DNA from: an uncultured Clostridia bacterium
Lineage (GTDB): Bacteria; Bacillota; Clostridia; Oscillospirales; Oscillospiraceae
DNA: 7,013 nt
Direction: 5' to 3'
Assembly: GCA_946187475.1 (NCBI GenBank)
Contig: CAMHRJ010000117.1
Coordinates: 1-7,013 of the forward strand
Below are positions 1 to 4,939 of the stretch, one piece after another (position 1 is the first letter of the stretch; each line of letters begins with the position of its first letter). The position numbers and the translations under genes are program-made. Below the pieces are notes generated by a model, which ran no database searches, was not told where the DNA came from, and saw nothing but the letters and a program-made list of their open reading frames with translations.

Positions 1-86
1 AAGGTGTCGCCCAGCTCCTCGCGCAGCTTCGCGGGGATAAACAGACGGCCCTTGGCGTCCAGAGTATGCTGATAGGTTCCGGTCAT
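1..86 (-). CDS. mraZ: Transcriptional regulator MraZ, N-terminal fragment
   Basis: Only the first 28 codons are present; the gene runs off the left edge. The translation starts MTGTYQHTLDAKGRLFIPAK, the conserved MraZ N-terminus, including the DxxxR signature (D10, R14) of its AbrB/SpoVT-like DNA-binding fold. The family is normally about 140-150 residues. MraZ binds repeats in its own promoter and is usually the first gene of the division and cell wall (dcw) cluster, so rsmH, ftsL and the penicillin-binding protein genes would be expected beyond the left edge. The start is set by AAGGAGG at 94-100, seven bases before the ATG. MraZ-box-like repeats and a sigma-A promoter lie upstream. Identity is firm despite the short fragment. 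Confidence 0.93.
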   Translation of the reverse strand, partial: MTGTYQHTLDAKGRLFIPAKLREELGDT

Positions 87-133
87 GTTCGTCCCTCCTT
101 TGCGCGGTTTGTGGGTGTTTGGGTGACTTTGTG

Positions 134-168
134 CTCCTTTTTGATGCACTTTCCCCCATTTCACTCCA
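134..168 (-). promoter_or_regulatory. MraZ box array (autoregulatory operator)
   Basis: On the minus strand four pentamers lie at exact 10-bp spacing with 5-bp gaps: TGGAG (168-164), TGGGG (158-154), TGCAT (148-144) and AGGAG (138-134). This matches the known MraZ operator layout of TGGGN-type repeats one helical turn apart. The array lies between the mraZ promoter (180-208) and the start codon, where a bound MraZ multimer would block transcription. Two of the four repeats are degenerate. The spacing and the position ahead of mraZ are the main support. Confidence 0.72.
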
Positions 169-179
169 CTTTGATGTTT

Positions 180-208
180 AGTATAACTGCAAACGGAGAA
201 AAAAACAA
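180..208 (-). promoter_or_regulatory. mraZ promoter
   Basis: The minus strand reads TTGTTT (-35, 208-203), a 17-bp spacer, then TATACT (-10, 185-180). Transcription would start near 173 and run through the MraZ boxes into mraZ. The spacing is ideal for sigma-A and both hexamers are close to consensus. Confidence 0.75.
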
Positions 209-252
209 GGGGTTTTTTGATTTTCTTTTTGTTATATATGTGTCATGAACCA

Positions 253-268
253 CTTTTTTCGAAAAAAG
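253..268. repeat. Perfect 16-bp AT-rich palindrome between divergent promoters
   Basis: CTTTTTTCGAAAAAAG is perfectly self-complementary and sits between the mraZ and kimA promoters. A short ACCAC/GTGGT inverted pair flanks it. It could be a protein-binding site, a cruciform or a chance A/T tract. No function can be assigned from sequence. Confidence 0.4.
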
Positions 269-391
269 GCCCAATTTCTTGTGGTCCTCCCCCACTTTGG
301 GGACAAAATAATGGATTGTCGATTGGACAAATAAATGGATTTCCCGTCAGATACACAGAATTGCCGCACCTGTTTTTAGACAGAATGTCCA

Positions 392-420
392 TTGACTTTC
401 CATCACGGGAGGCATATATT
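392..420 (+). promoter_or_regulatory. kimA promoter
   Basis: TTGACT (392-397), a 17-bp spacer and TATATT (415-420) form a near-consensus sigma-A promoter. The predicted transcription start, about 427, coincides with the 5' edge of the c-di-AMP aptamer, as expected when a leader RNA begins with a riboswitch. Confidence 0.82.
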
Positions 421-426
421 AGAGTT

Positions 427-556
427 GCTTAATGCCGCGATTCGCGGCAGCGGGAGAACCAACTATGGGGTGCATCCGCCTTGGCGATAGGAGACCTTCT
501 TCTCCGAACCCGACAGCTAATCTCGTCAGCGTAAGAGGGGAACATCATAGAACAGG
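427..556 (+). promoter_or_regulatory. Cyclic di-AMP riboswitch (ydaO/yuaA leader)
   Basis: The leader carries the conserved segments of the ydaO/yuaA class in order. These are GCTTAA near the 5' edge, a small CCGCG/CGCGG hairpin (434-447), GCGGGAGAACC (450-460), ATGGGGTGCATCC (466-478), then CCGAACCCGACAGCTAATCT (504-523) followed by CGTCAGCGTAAG (524-535). The class binds the second messenger c-di-AMP and commonly controls potassium transporters and wall hydrolases. Here it sits between a strong promoter and an intrinsic terminator, directly ahead of a KimA-type potassium transporter. That is the classic OFF-switch layout, in which ligand binding favours termination. The outer boundaries are approximate because the P1 helix was not modelled. 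Confidence 0.92.
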
Positions 557-559
557 TAT

Positions 560-577
560 CGGGCATCGGTATGCCCG
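560..577 (+). promoter_or_regulatory. Leader hairpin between aptamer and terminator
   Basis: CGGGCAT, a CGGT loop and ATGCCCG form a stem with seven perfect pairs. The base 3' of it reads on into CCCGCTGCC (574-582), which is a perfect 9-nt complement of GGCAGCGGG (446-454) inside the aptamer. The hairpin is therefore probably part of the expression platform and may exchange with aptamer pairing. That role is inferred from complementarity only. Confidence 0.5.
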
Positions 578-599
578 CTGCCTCGCTGTGCTTTGCTCT

Positions 600-633
600 G
601 CGCTGCCGGGAATCGGCGGCGCTTTTTGTTTTT
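600..633 (+). terminator. Intrinsic terminator (attenuator) in the kimA leader
   Basis: GCGCTGCCG (600-608) and CGGCGGCGC (614-622) form a nine-pair stem with one G-U pair and a five-base loop, followed by TTTTTGTTTTT (623-633). It lies between the riboswitch and the kimA ribosome binding site, so it should stop transcription before the gene when c-di-AMP is bound. Its 5' arm (601-608) can alternatively pair with 445-452 in the aptamer, an obvious candidate antiterminator. Confidence 0.87.
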
Positions 634-647
634 CCGCACTTTTGATC

Positions 648-652
648 GGAGG
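648..652 (+). promoter_or_regulatory. Ribosome binding site of kimA, deciding the start
   Basis: GGAGG lies 2 bases before the in-frame ATG at 655 and 11 bases before the in-frame ATG at 664. Two bases is too close for normal initiation, so 664 is preferred even though 11 is slightly long. Family residue numbering also supports 664. Confidence 0.65.
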
Positions 653-663
653 CAATGAGAGCA

Positions 664-2511
664 ATGAAAGAAAAGCTTCTCACCTTTTTCCTGGGCCGGC
701 GTCTGGAGGACGAAAAGCTGGCCGGGGAAAAGTTCAACATTCTCTGGGGCATCCCGGTGTTCGCCAGCGACGCCATCTCCTCGGTGAGCTACGCCGGCGA
801 GGAAATTCTGCTGGTGCTGATTCCGGTGCTGGGCATGGCCAGCTACAGGACCTTCATCCCCATTGTGGCGGCCATCATCGGTCTGCTGGGCATTTTGGTC
901 TTCTGCTATCGCCAGACCATCGACGCCTATCCCCAGGGCGGCGGCGCCTACATCGTCGCCACGGACAATCTGGGCGAGACGCCGGGTCTGGTGGCCGGGT
1001 CGGCGCTGATCATCGGCTACATCCTCACCGTGGCCGTGAGCGCCTGCGCGGGCGCGGCGGCAGTGACCAGCGCCTTTCCGGAGCTGCTGCATCTGAAGGC
1101 CCTGATCGCATTGATCCTGATTGCACTGCTGACCTGGGGCAACCTGCGCGGTCTGCGGGAGAGTGCGGTGCTCTTCGGCGTGCCCACTTATCTCTTCATC
1201 CTCACCATGATCGTGCTGATCGTGACCGGGCTGGTGCGCTACCTCTCCGGCAGCTACACCCCAGCCCAGATGGAGATCGTCACCACCAATGCCGGCGACA
1301 CGCTGCTGTTTGTGATTCTCCGGGCCTTCGCCTCGGGCTGTACGGCCCTGACCGGCGTGGAGGCCGTCTCCAACGGCGTGCCCAACTTCCGGGACCCGGC
1401 GCCGAAAAACGCAAAAAAAGTGCTCTACGCCATGGCAGGCTTCGTGTGCCTGGTGTTTCTGGGCGTGAGCGTGCTGATTTCTCTTTATAAGATTGTTCCC
1501 AACGAAGAGGCCACCGCCGTGAGCCAGCTGGCCGCCGCCGTGTTCGGCAGCGGGTCGGCCCTGTACTTCGTGGTGCAGGTCATGACCGTGGTCATCCTGA
1601 CCCTGGCGGCCAACACCGCCTTCGCCGGACTGCCGCTGCTGATGGCGCTGATGGCCCAGGATGGGTATCTGCCCCGGAGACTCATTTACCGCGGCACCCG
1701 GCTGAACTTCTCCAACGGCATTCTGTTCCTGTTCGGCTCCGCCGCCATTCTGGTCATCGCCTTCAACGGCGACCAGCATCTGCTGCTGCCCCTTTACGCC
1801 AGCGGCGTGTTCCTGTCCTTCCTGCTGAGCCAGCTGGGCATGGTGCGCCATTGGATGGAAAAGCGGGGTCCGGGCTGGAAGCTCAAGGCCGGAGTCAACG
1901 GCTTCGGCACGCTGGTCACCGGACTGACGCTGGTGGTCATCGTGATCATGAAGTTTCTCAGCGGCGCCTGGGTCACCCTGGTGTGCATCGTGCTGCTGGT
2001 GCTGCTCATGCGCCGGATCAAGCGCCACTATACCGCCGTGGGTGACGATCTGCGCATCAGCAGCACGGAGGAAGCAAAATCTCTGCGCGTCCACGGCGGC
2101 GCGGACAAGCTCATCCTTCCGGTGCAGAGCATCAACCGCTCCTTCTTGAAGGTTCTGAACTGCGCGCAGGATCTGGACTTCGAGCTGGTGGAGTTTTACC
2201 ATGTCTGCAGCGACGAGCAGAGCGCCAAGCACATTGAGGCGCAGCTCCGGGAGATCGGCGCCTTCAACGAGCGGAGCTCTTTTGTTTACGACGTGACCCA
2301 TTACCGCAACACCGAGGAAGTGCTCATGCGGCACATCGAGTCCGAGCACGCCAAGCTGGACGAGCACTGCTACCTGACCGTGATGATGCCGAATCTGGTG
2401 CCCATCAGCCGGGGTGCGAGGTTCCTGCACAACCAGACCACCAAGACGCTGATCCGGCGCATGGAAAAATACCGGAACGTGTATGTGTTCCAGATCCCAT
2501 ATTTGATTTGA
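664..2511 (+). CDS. kimA: KimA-type high-affinity potassium:proton symporter
   Basis: This is a 615-residue APC-superfamily transporter (618 if started at ATG 655), close to the roughly 607 residues of Bacillus subtilis KimA (YdaO). About 12 hydrophobic helices fill residues 25-450, followed by a soluble C-terminal domain (about 455-615) that in KimA has a USP-like fold in the cytosol. Family motifs include FLGRRL near the N-terminus, SDAISSVSYAGEE, YPQGGGAYIV, GYILTVAVS and GCTALTGVEAVSNGVPNF. With the 664 start, Asp36, Tyr43, Thr230 and Glu233 fall on the same numbers as potassium-site residues I recall for B. subtilis KimA, which supports that start. The residue matching the recalled Asp117 is Gly118 here. 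KimA imports K+ with H+ and is directly inhibited by c-di-AMP. The c-di-AMP riboswitch upstream would add transcriptional control. Confidence 0.92.
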   Translation: MKEKLLTFFLGRRLEDEKLAGEKFNILWGIPVFASDAISSVSYAGEEILLVLIPVLGMASYRTFIPIVAAIIGLLGILVFCYRQTIDAYPQGGGAYIVATDNLGETPGLVAGSALIIGYILTVAVSACAGAAAVTSAFPELLHLKALIALILIALLTWGNLRGLRESAVLFGVPTYLFILTMIVLIVTGLVRYLSGSYTPAQMEIVTTNAGDTLLFVILRAFASGCTALTGVEAVSNGVPNFRDPAPKNAKKVLYAMAGFVCLVFLGVSVLISLYKIVPNEEATAVSQLAAAVFGSGSALYFVVQVMTVVILTLAANTAFAGLPLLMALMAQDGYLPRRLIYRGTRLNFSNGILFLFGSAAILVIAFNGDQHLLLPLYASGVFLSFLLSQLGMVRHWMEKRGPGWKLKAGVNGFGTLVTGLTLVVIVIMKFLSGAWVTLVCIVLLVLLMRRIKRHYTAVGDDLRISSTEEAKSLRVHGGADKLILPVQSINRSFLKVLNCAQDLDFELVEFYHVCSDEQSAKHIEAQLREIGAFNERSSFVYDVTHYRNTEEVLMRHIESEHAKLDEHCYLTVMMPNLVPISRGARFLHNQTTKTLIRRMEKYRNVYVFQIPYLI

Positions 2512-2517
2512 GCATAA

Positions 2518-2550
2518 AAACCCCCGCCTGTCCAGGACAGGCGGGGGTTT
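2518..2550. terminator. Shared bidirectional terminator, kimA and C39-SLH gene
   Basis: A 12-pair perfect stem CCCCCGCCTGTC (2521-2532), a CAG loop and GACAGGCGGGGG (2536-2547) is flanked by AAA/TTT that extend it. It lies between the kimA stop (2511) and the stop of the convergent gene (2563). The U-tract is better on the minus strand (TTTTT) than on the plus strand (TTTGAT), but the stem is strong enough to act both ways. Confidence 0.88.
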
Positions 2551-2562
2551 GATCTTGTGTGC

Positions 2563-3858
2563 TTACAGGCTCATGTAGCGCATGAGGATGGAGGCCAGCT
2601 GCGCGCGGGTGGCTGCGCCGCCGGGGCTCAGGGTATCACTGGCAGTGCCGGTGATCAGGCCGTTGGTAACTGCCCAGCGCATGGCTTCCATGGCATAGCC
2701 GGAGATTCTCCCGGCATCCCAGAAGTTATCCAGCGCGCTGATTTCAGACGGCGTGGCGCCGGTCAGCTGACGATAGCGATAGAGCATGCTGACCAGCTGC
2801 TCCCGGGTGATCTGGTCGCTGGGCGCGAAACGGGTGCTGCTGACGCCGGAGGTGACTCCGGTTTTGTAGGCCCAGGCAACCGCATTGCGGTACCAGTCGG
2901 CGCCCAGGTCCTCGAAGACGTTCTCAACGCCGCTCACGTCGGGCTCGCCCGCCGCGCGGTAGAGCACCGTGACCAGCATGGCGCGGGTCATGTCGCCGGA
3001 GGGATTGAACTGCGTGGCGCTGACGCCGTTCATGAGGCCCTTGGAGATGCAGAAATCGATACCCGCGTGGGCCCAGTTGGTCTCAGCAGGAACGTCCGTC
3101 ATGGCGGCACTGCTGCAGGTCGTCCCGTCCGCGTGGTGGCCGGCAGAGGCGATGGACGCCGCCGGGACATTCTGCGGAGCCGACGGGGTCTGCGCCAGAG
3201 CACCGGCACTGCGGTAATACTGCACGGCCATCTCCAGCTCCTCCGTGCGCTCCTCCTCGTGGCGGATATACGTAGCCACGTTGTTCTCGATGGTGATCTT
3301 CCAGGGCTCGTCGTTGGCCGGGTCCACCACCAGATAGGTGTTCTCGGAGAGCTTTCCGGCAACGAGCACATAGTGGCCGCGCTCGGAGTAGGTGGTCAGA
3401 TGAATGATGGGCGGACTGTAGCTTCCCGGATGGGAGAGCAGATTGTCCATGGACGTGGCAAAGGAGCGCTGCAGGAACGTGGCGTCATAGGGCCGCACAT
3501 CCCAGGCCATGGTGGTGAAGGGATCGCCGCCGGTATACTGCTGTTCGTTCCAGTAATCGCCCAGATCGCCGGGGGTGGCGTCTGCGCCAACGCTGCTGAG
3601 GGCCATGGAGATGCACGCGGTATAGCACTCCCAGCCGGCAGCGTCCACATAGTCGTTCCAGTAGCTGGCATGGAAATTCGGAGAAGCAGAGAGCTGGGAC
3701 ACATAGCGGATGGTCCCCGCTTGGGCGGAATCCGAAAACTCGTAGGTGAGATTCAGGTTAGGCGTGGCATTCAGCGAAGCCGCGTCTGCATGCGCCATCG
3801 GCAGCAGGCCGAGCAGCATCACGCAGGCGAGCAAAAATCCAACGCATCGTTTCTTCAT
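2563..3858 (-). CDS. Secreted C39-like cysteine peptidase with three SLH domains
   Basis: A 431-residue predicted surface protein. Residues 1-25 form a signal peptide (MKKR, hydrophobic core, cleavage near AHA-DA). Residues 48-195 resemble a Peptidase_C39-type papain fold: a possible oxyanion Gln55, a nucleophile candidate Cys78 in GWECYTACISMAL, His162 in RGHYVLVAG and Asp179 in LVVDPAND. A linker (about 205-250) leads to three SLH domains, about 253-300, 313-360 and 376-429, with the binding motifs TRAM, TREQ and TRAQ. SLH triplets usually hold proteins on pyruvylated wall polysaccharide. No peptide-exporter domains are present, so a bacteriocin-leader peptidase role is unlikely; the substrate is unknown. 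The motif CYTAC replaces the usual CGPxS, so activity needs testing. AAGGAG at 3865-3870 lies six bases before the ATG. The SLH modules resemble those of the nearby serpin protein. It ends at a shared terminator. Confidence 0.85.
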   Translation of the reverse strand: MKKRCVGFLLACVMLLGLLPMAHADAASLNATPNLNLTYEFSDSAQAGTIRYVSQLSASPNFHASYWNDYVDAAGWECYTACISMALSSVGADATPGDLGDYWNEQQYTGGDPFTTMAWDVRPYDATFLQRSFATSMDNLLSHPGSYSPPIIHLTTYSERGHYVLVAGKLSENTYLVVDPANDEPWKITIENNVATYIRHEEERTEELEMAVQYYRSAGALAQTPSAPQNVPAASIASAGHHADGTTCSSAAMTDVPAETNWAHAGIDFCISKGLMNGVSATQFNPSGDMTRAMLVTVLYRAAGEPDVSGVENVFEDLGADWYRNAVAWAYKTGVTSGVSSTRFAPSDQITREQLVSMLYRYRQLTGATPSEISALDNFWDAGRISGYAMEAMRWAVTNGLITGTASDTLSPGGAATRAQLASILMRYMSL

Positions 3859-3887
3859 GGCGCACTCCTTGAGAAAAAGATGGTTAG

Positions 3888-3916
3888 ATTATAACACCAA
3901 ATTTAACACTTAACAA
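3888..3916 (-). promoter_or_regulatory. Promoter of the C39-SLH gene
   Basis: The minus strand shows TTGTTA (3916-3911), a 17-bp spacer and the perfect -10 TATAAT (3893-3888). It lies about 30 bases upstream of the start codon. Confidence 0.8.
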
Positions 3917-3922
3917 CCATTT

Positions 3923-3949
3923 TGTATGATTTTTGTTACTTTTCTGTTA
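3923..3949 (-). promoter_or_regulatory. Helically phased direct repeats upstream of -35 (possible activator site)
   Basis: On the minus strand TAACA (3949-3945), TAACA (3938-3934) and ATACA (3927-3923) recur at exact 11-bp steps and end 6 bases before the -35. Direct repeats of about one helical turn abutting a -35 are typical of sites for OmpR/PhoB-type response regulators; the Bacillus Pho box (TTAACA-type, 11-bp period) is the closest known pattern. The regulator is not identifiable here. Confidence 0.4.
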
Positions 3950-4119
3950 CTATTACAAACGGCGTCGTCCGTTTTTGTGAATAATCCCGTTCGCGTTGAT
4001 AAAGTCGATTTTGGTCGTCACAAGATGTTGGTGGAAACATCTGTGGAAAAAGAAAAGCCTGTCATTTTCGTGTTTCCGAAAGATGCGGTTTTTCCGTGGC
4101 ACTTCCCTGTTACGTCGCG
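3950..4119. other. Intergenic stretch with no recognisable feature
   Basis: Between the promoter region of the C39-SLH gene and the terminator of the DUF937 gene there is no supported coding frame. Short inverted pieces such as GGAAAC (4033-4038) against GTTTCC (4072-4077) are too weak and too far apart to call a structure. An open plus-strand frame from 3926 passes through here but reads antisense into the DUF937 gene and is rejected. Confidence 0.5.
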
Positions 4120-4149
4120 AAAAAGCACACTCTTTCGAGTGTGCTTTTT
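4120..4149 (-). terminator. Terminator of the DUF937 gene
   Basis: AAAAAGCACACTC (4120-4132), a TTTC loop and GAGTGTGCTTTTT (4137-4149) form a perfect 13-pair stem that includes the flanking A/T runs. On the minus strand it begins 20 bases after the DUF937 stop codon and ends in TTTTT. The symmetry would let it act in both directions. Confidence 0.9.
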
Positions 4150-4168
4150 AAATGTAACAAACTTGTTG

Positions 4169-4747
4169 CTATTTCATGAGCGCTTTCAGGATGCTCATGA
4201 GGTCCAGGCCGGAGCCGGCCGGTTTGGCAGAAGAGACGCTGGGAACCTTACCGCCCAAAAGCCCCGAGAGGATGCTGGTGATATCGCCGCTGCCCATGAG
4301 GGCCTTCATCAGCGCGCCGATGGCAGAAGTGCTGCCGGAGCTCTGGGACTGCTTGCCCAGCAGGTTCATCAGCAGGGGCGCAGCCAGGGCCAGAATCTTC
4401 ACGGTCTGCTTGGCGCTGACGCCGGAGGCCGCCGAGACCTGCTGTGCGGTCTGGTTGGTGTTGGCGCCCAGCAGATGCATCAGAATCTTGCCGCCGTCCT
4501 CCAGGTCCACGCCGGAGAGGAAGCTGCCCAGGTCGTTGGTGTTCGACTGGGCATGGTTCGCCAGTGCGCCGGCAAAGCTTTCTGCCGTATCGGCGTTATC
4601 GGCCTGGCCAAGGGCGCCGTTCAGAAGACTGGGCAGGGCCGCGGAAAGCACGCTCTGCACATCCCTGGTGGAGGCGCCGGAAGCCTTGCTCAGACTCTGA
4701 ACGCTGTCTGCGCTGAGCAAGGTGCCCAGCAATGCATTCATATCCAT
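4169..4747 (-). CDS. DUF937 (YidB-like) domain protein of unknown function
   Basis: A 192-residue, mostly helical, Ala/Leu/Ser-rich protein recognised as the DUF937 family by HLLGANTNQTAQQVSAASGV and LALAAPLLMNLLGK. The visible architecture is an internal duplication: residues 16-47 (SLSKASGAS, LPSLLNGALG) align with 101-131 (QVSAASGVS, APLLMNLLGK) at an offset of 85. A Gly/Ser-rich tail (about 133-182) ends in a short helix, LDLMSILKALMK. There is no signal peptide or clear membrane helix, so it is probably cytoplasmic. The family has no established function, and none is assigned here. GGAG (4756-4759) lies eight bases before the ATG at 4747; a second in-frame ATG at 4741 is the alternative start. 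It has its own consensus promoter and terminator, so it is a single-gene unit, divergent from the serpin gene. Confidence 0.85.
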   Translation of the reverse strand: MDMNALLGTLLSADSVQSLSKASGASTRDVQSVLSAALPSLLNGALGQADNADTAESFAGALANHAQSNTNDLGSFLSGVDLEDGGKILMHLLGANTNQTAQQVSAASGVSAKQTVKILALAAPLLMNLLGKQSQSSGSTSAIGALMKALMGSGDITSILSGLLGGKVPSVSSAKPAGSGLDLMSILKALMK

Positions 4748-4792
4748 AGTTGGTTCTCCTTTTCAACAAAAGTTTTCATCTTGTTGATTTTG

Positions 4793-4821
4793 ATTATACT
4801 CATACCTATTAAATATGTCAA
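4793..4821 (-). promoter_or_regulatory. Full-consensus promoter of the DUF937 gene
   Basis: The minus strand reads TTGACA (4821-4816), exactly 17 bases, then TATAAT (4798-4793). Both hexamers match the sigma-A consensus perfectly, which predicts strong, largely constitutive expression unless a repressor acts. Confidence 0.9.
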
Positions 4822-4854
4822 CATTTCCGCCCGGCAGAAAGCGGCCGGATACGC

Positions 4855-4883
4855 TTGACGGTCACGATCGATTGGACTATAAT
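4855..4883 (+). promoter_or_regulatory. Promoter of the SLH-serpin gene
   Basis: TTGACG (4855-4860), a 17-bp spacer and TATAAT (4878-4883) give a near-perfect sigma-A promoter. It is divergent from the DUF937 promoter, with 33 bases between the two -35 elements. Transcription should start near 4890, about 50 bases before the ATG. Confidence 0.88.
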
Positions 4884-4939
4884 CATGTTGATGGGAAGAA
4901 GAACAGAAACAAAGTTACACTAGAAAGGATGGATGAAAC

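Noticed and set aside
66..432. Short open plus-strand frames (60 and 71 codons) in the mraZ-kimA spacer
   Set aside because: Neither has a ribosome binding site or a recognisable protein, and they overlap promoters, MraZ boxes and the riboswitch edge.
432..1490. Open plus-strand frame of 352 codons overlapping the kimA leader and 5' half
   Set aside because: It begins inside the riboswitch, is Arg/Gly/His-rich, has no ribosome binding site and is a shifted frame of KimA.
526..2430. Long open minus-strand frame (634 codons) antisense to kimA
   Set aside because: Its translation is rich in His, Gln, Gly and Ala, with no motifs, signal or family resemblance, and it overlaps the riboswitch, terminator and the clearly recognised KimA. 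Long antisense frames are expected in GC-biased codons.
2563..3858. C39-like protein as a bacteriocin-leader processing peptidase
   Set aside because: No ABC-transporter domain and no double-glycine peptide gene nearby, and the protein is itself exported and SLH-anchored.
2557..3894. Open plus-strand frame of 445 codons antisense to the C39-SLH gene
   Set aside because: The composition is Gly/His/Val-rich without motifs. The minus-strand frame has a signal peptide, a C39-like domain and SLH domains, so the plus frame is a shadow.
3926..4858. Open plus-strand frame of 310 codons across the intergenic region and DUF937 gene
   Set aside because: It runs antisense through a terminator and a recognised DUF937 gene, has no good ribosome binding site, and its middle is the usual Gln/Gly/Ala-rich antisense pattern.
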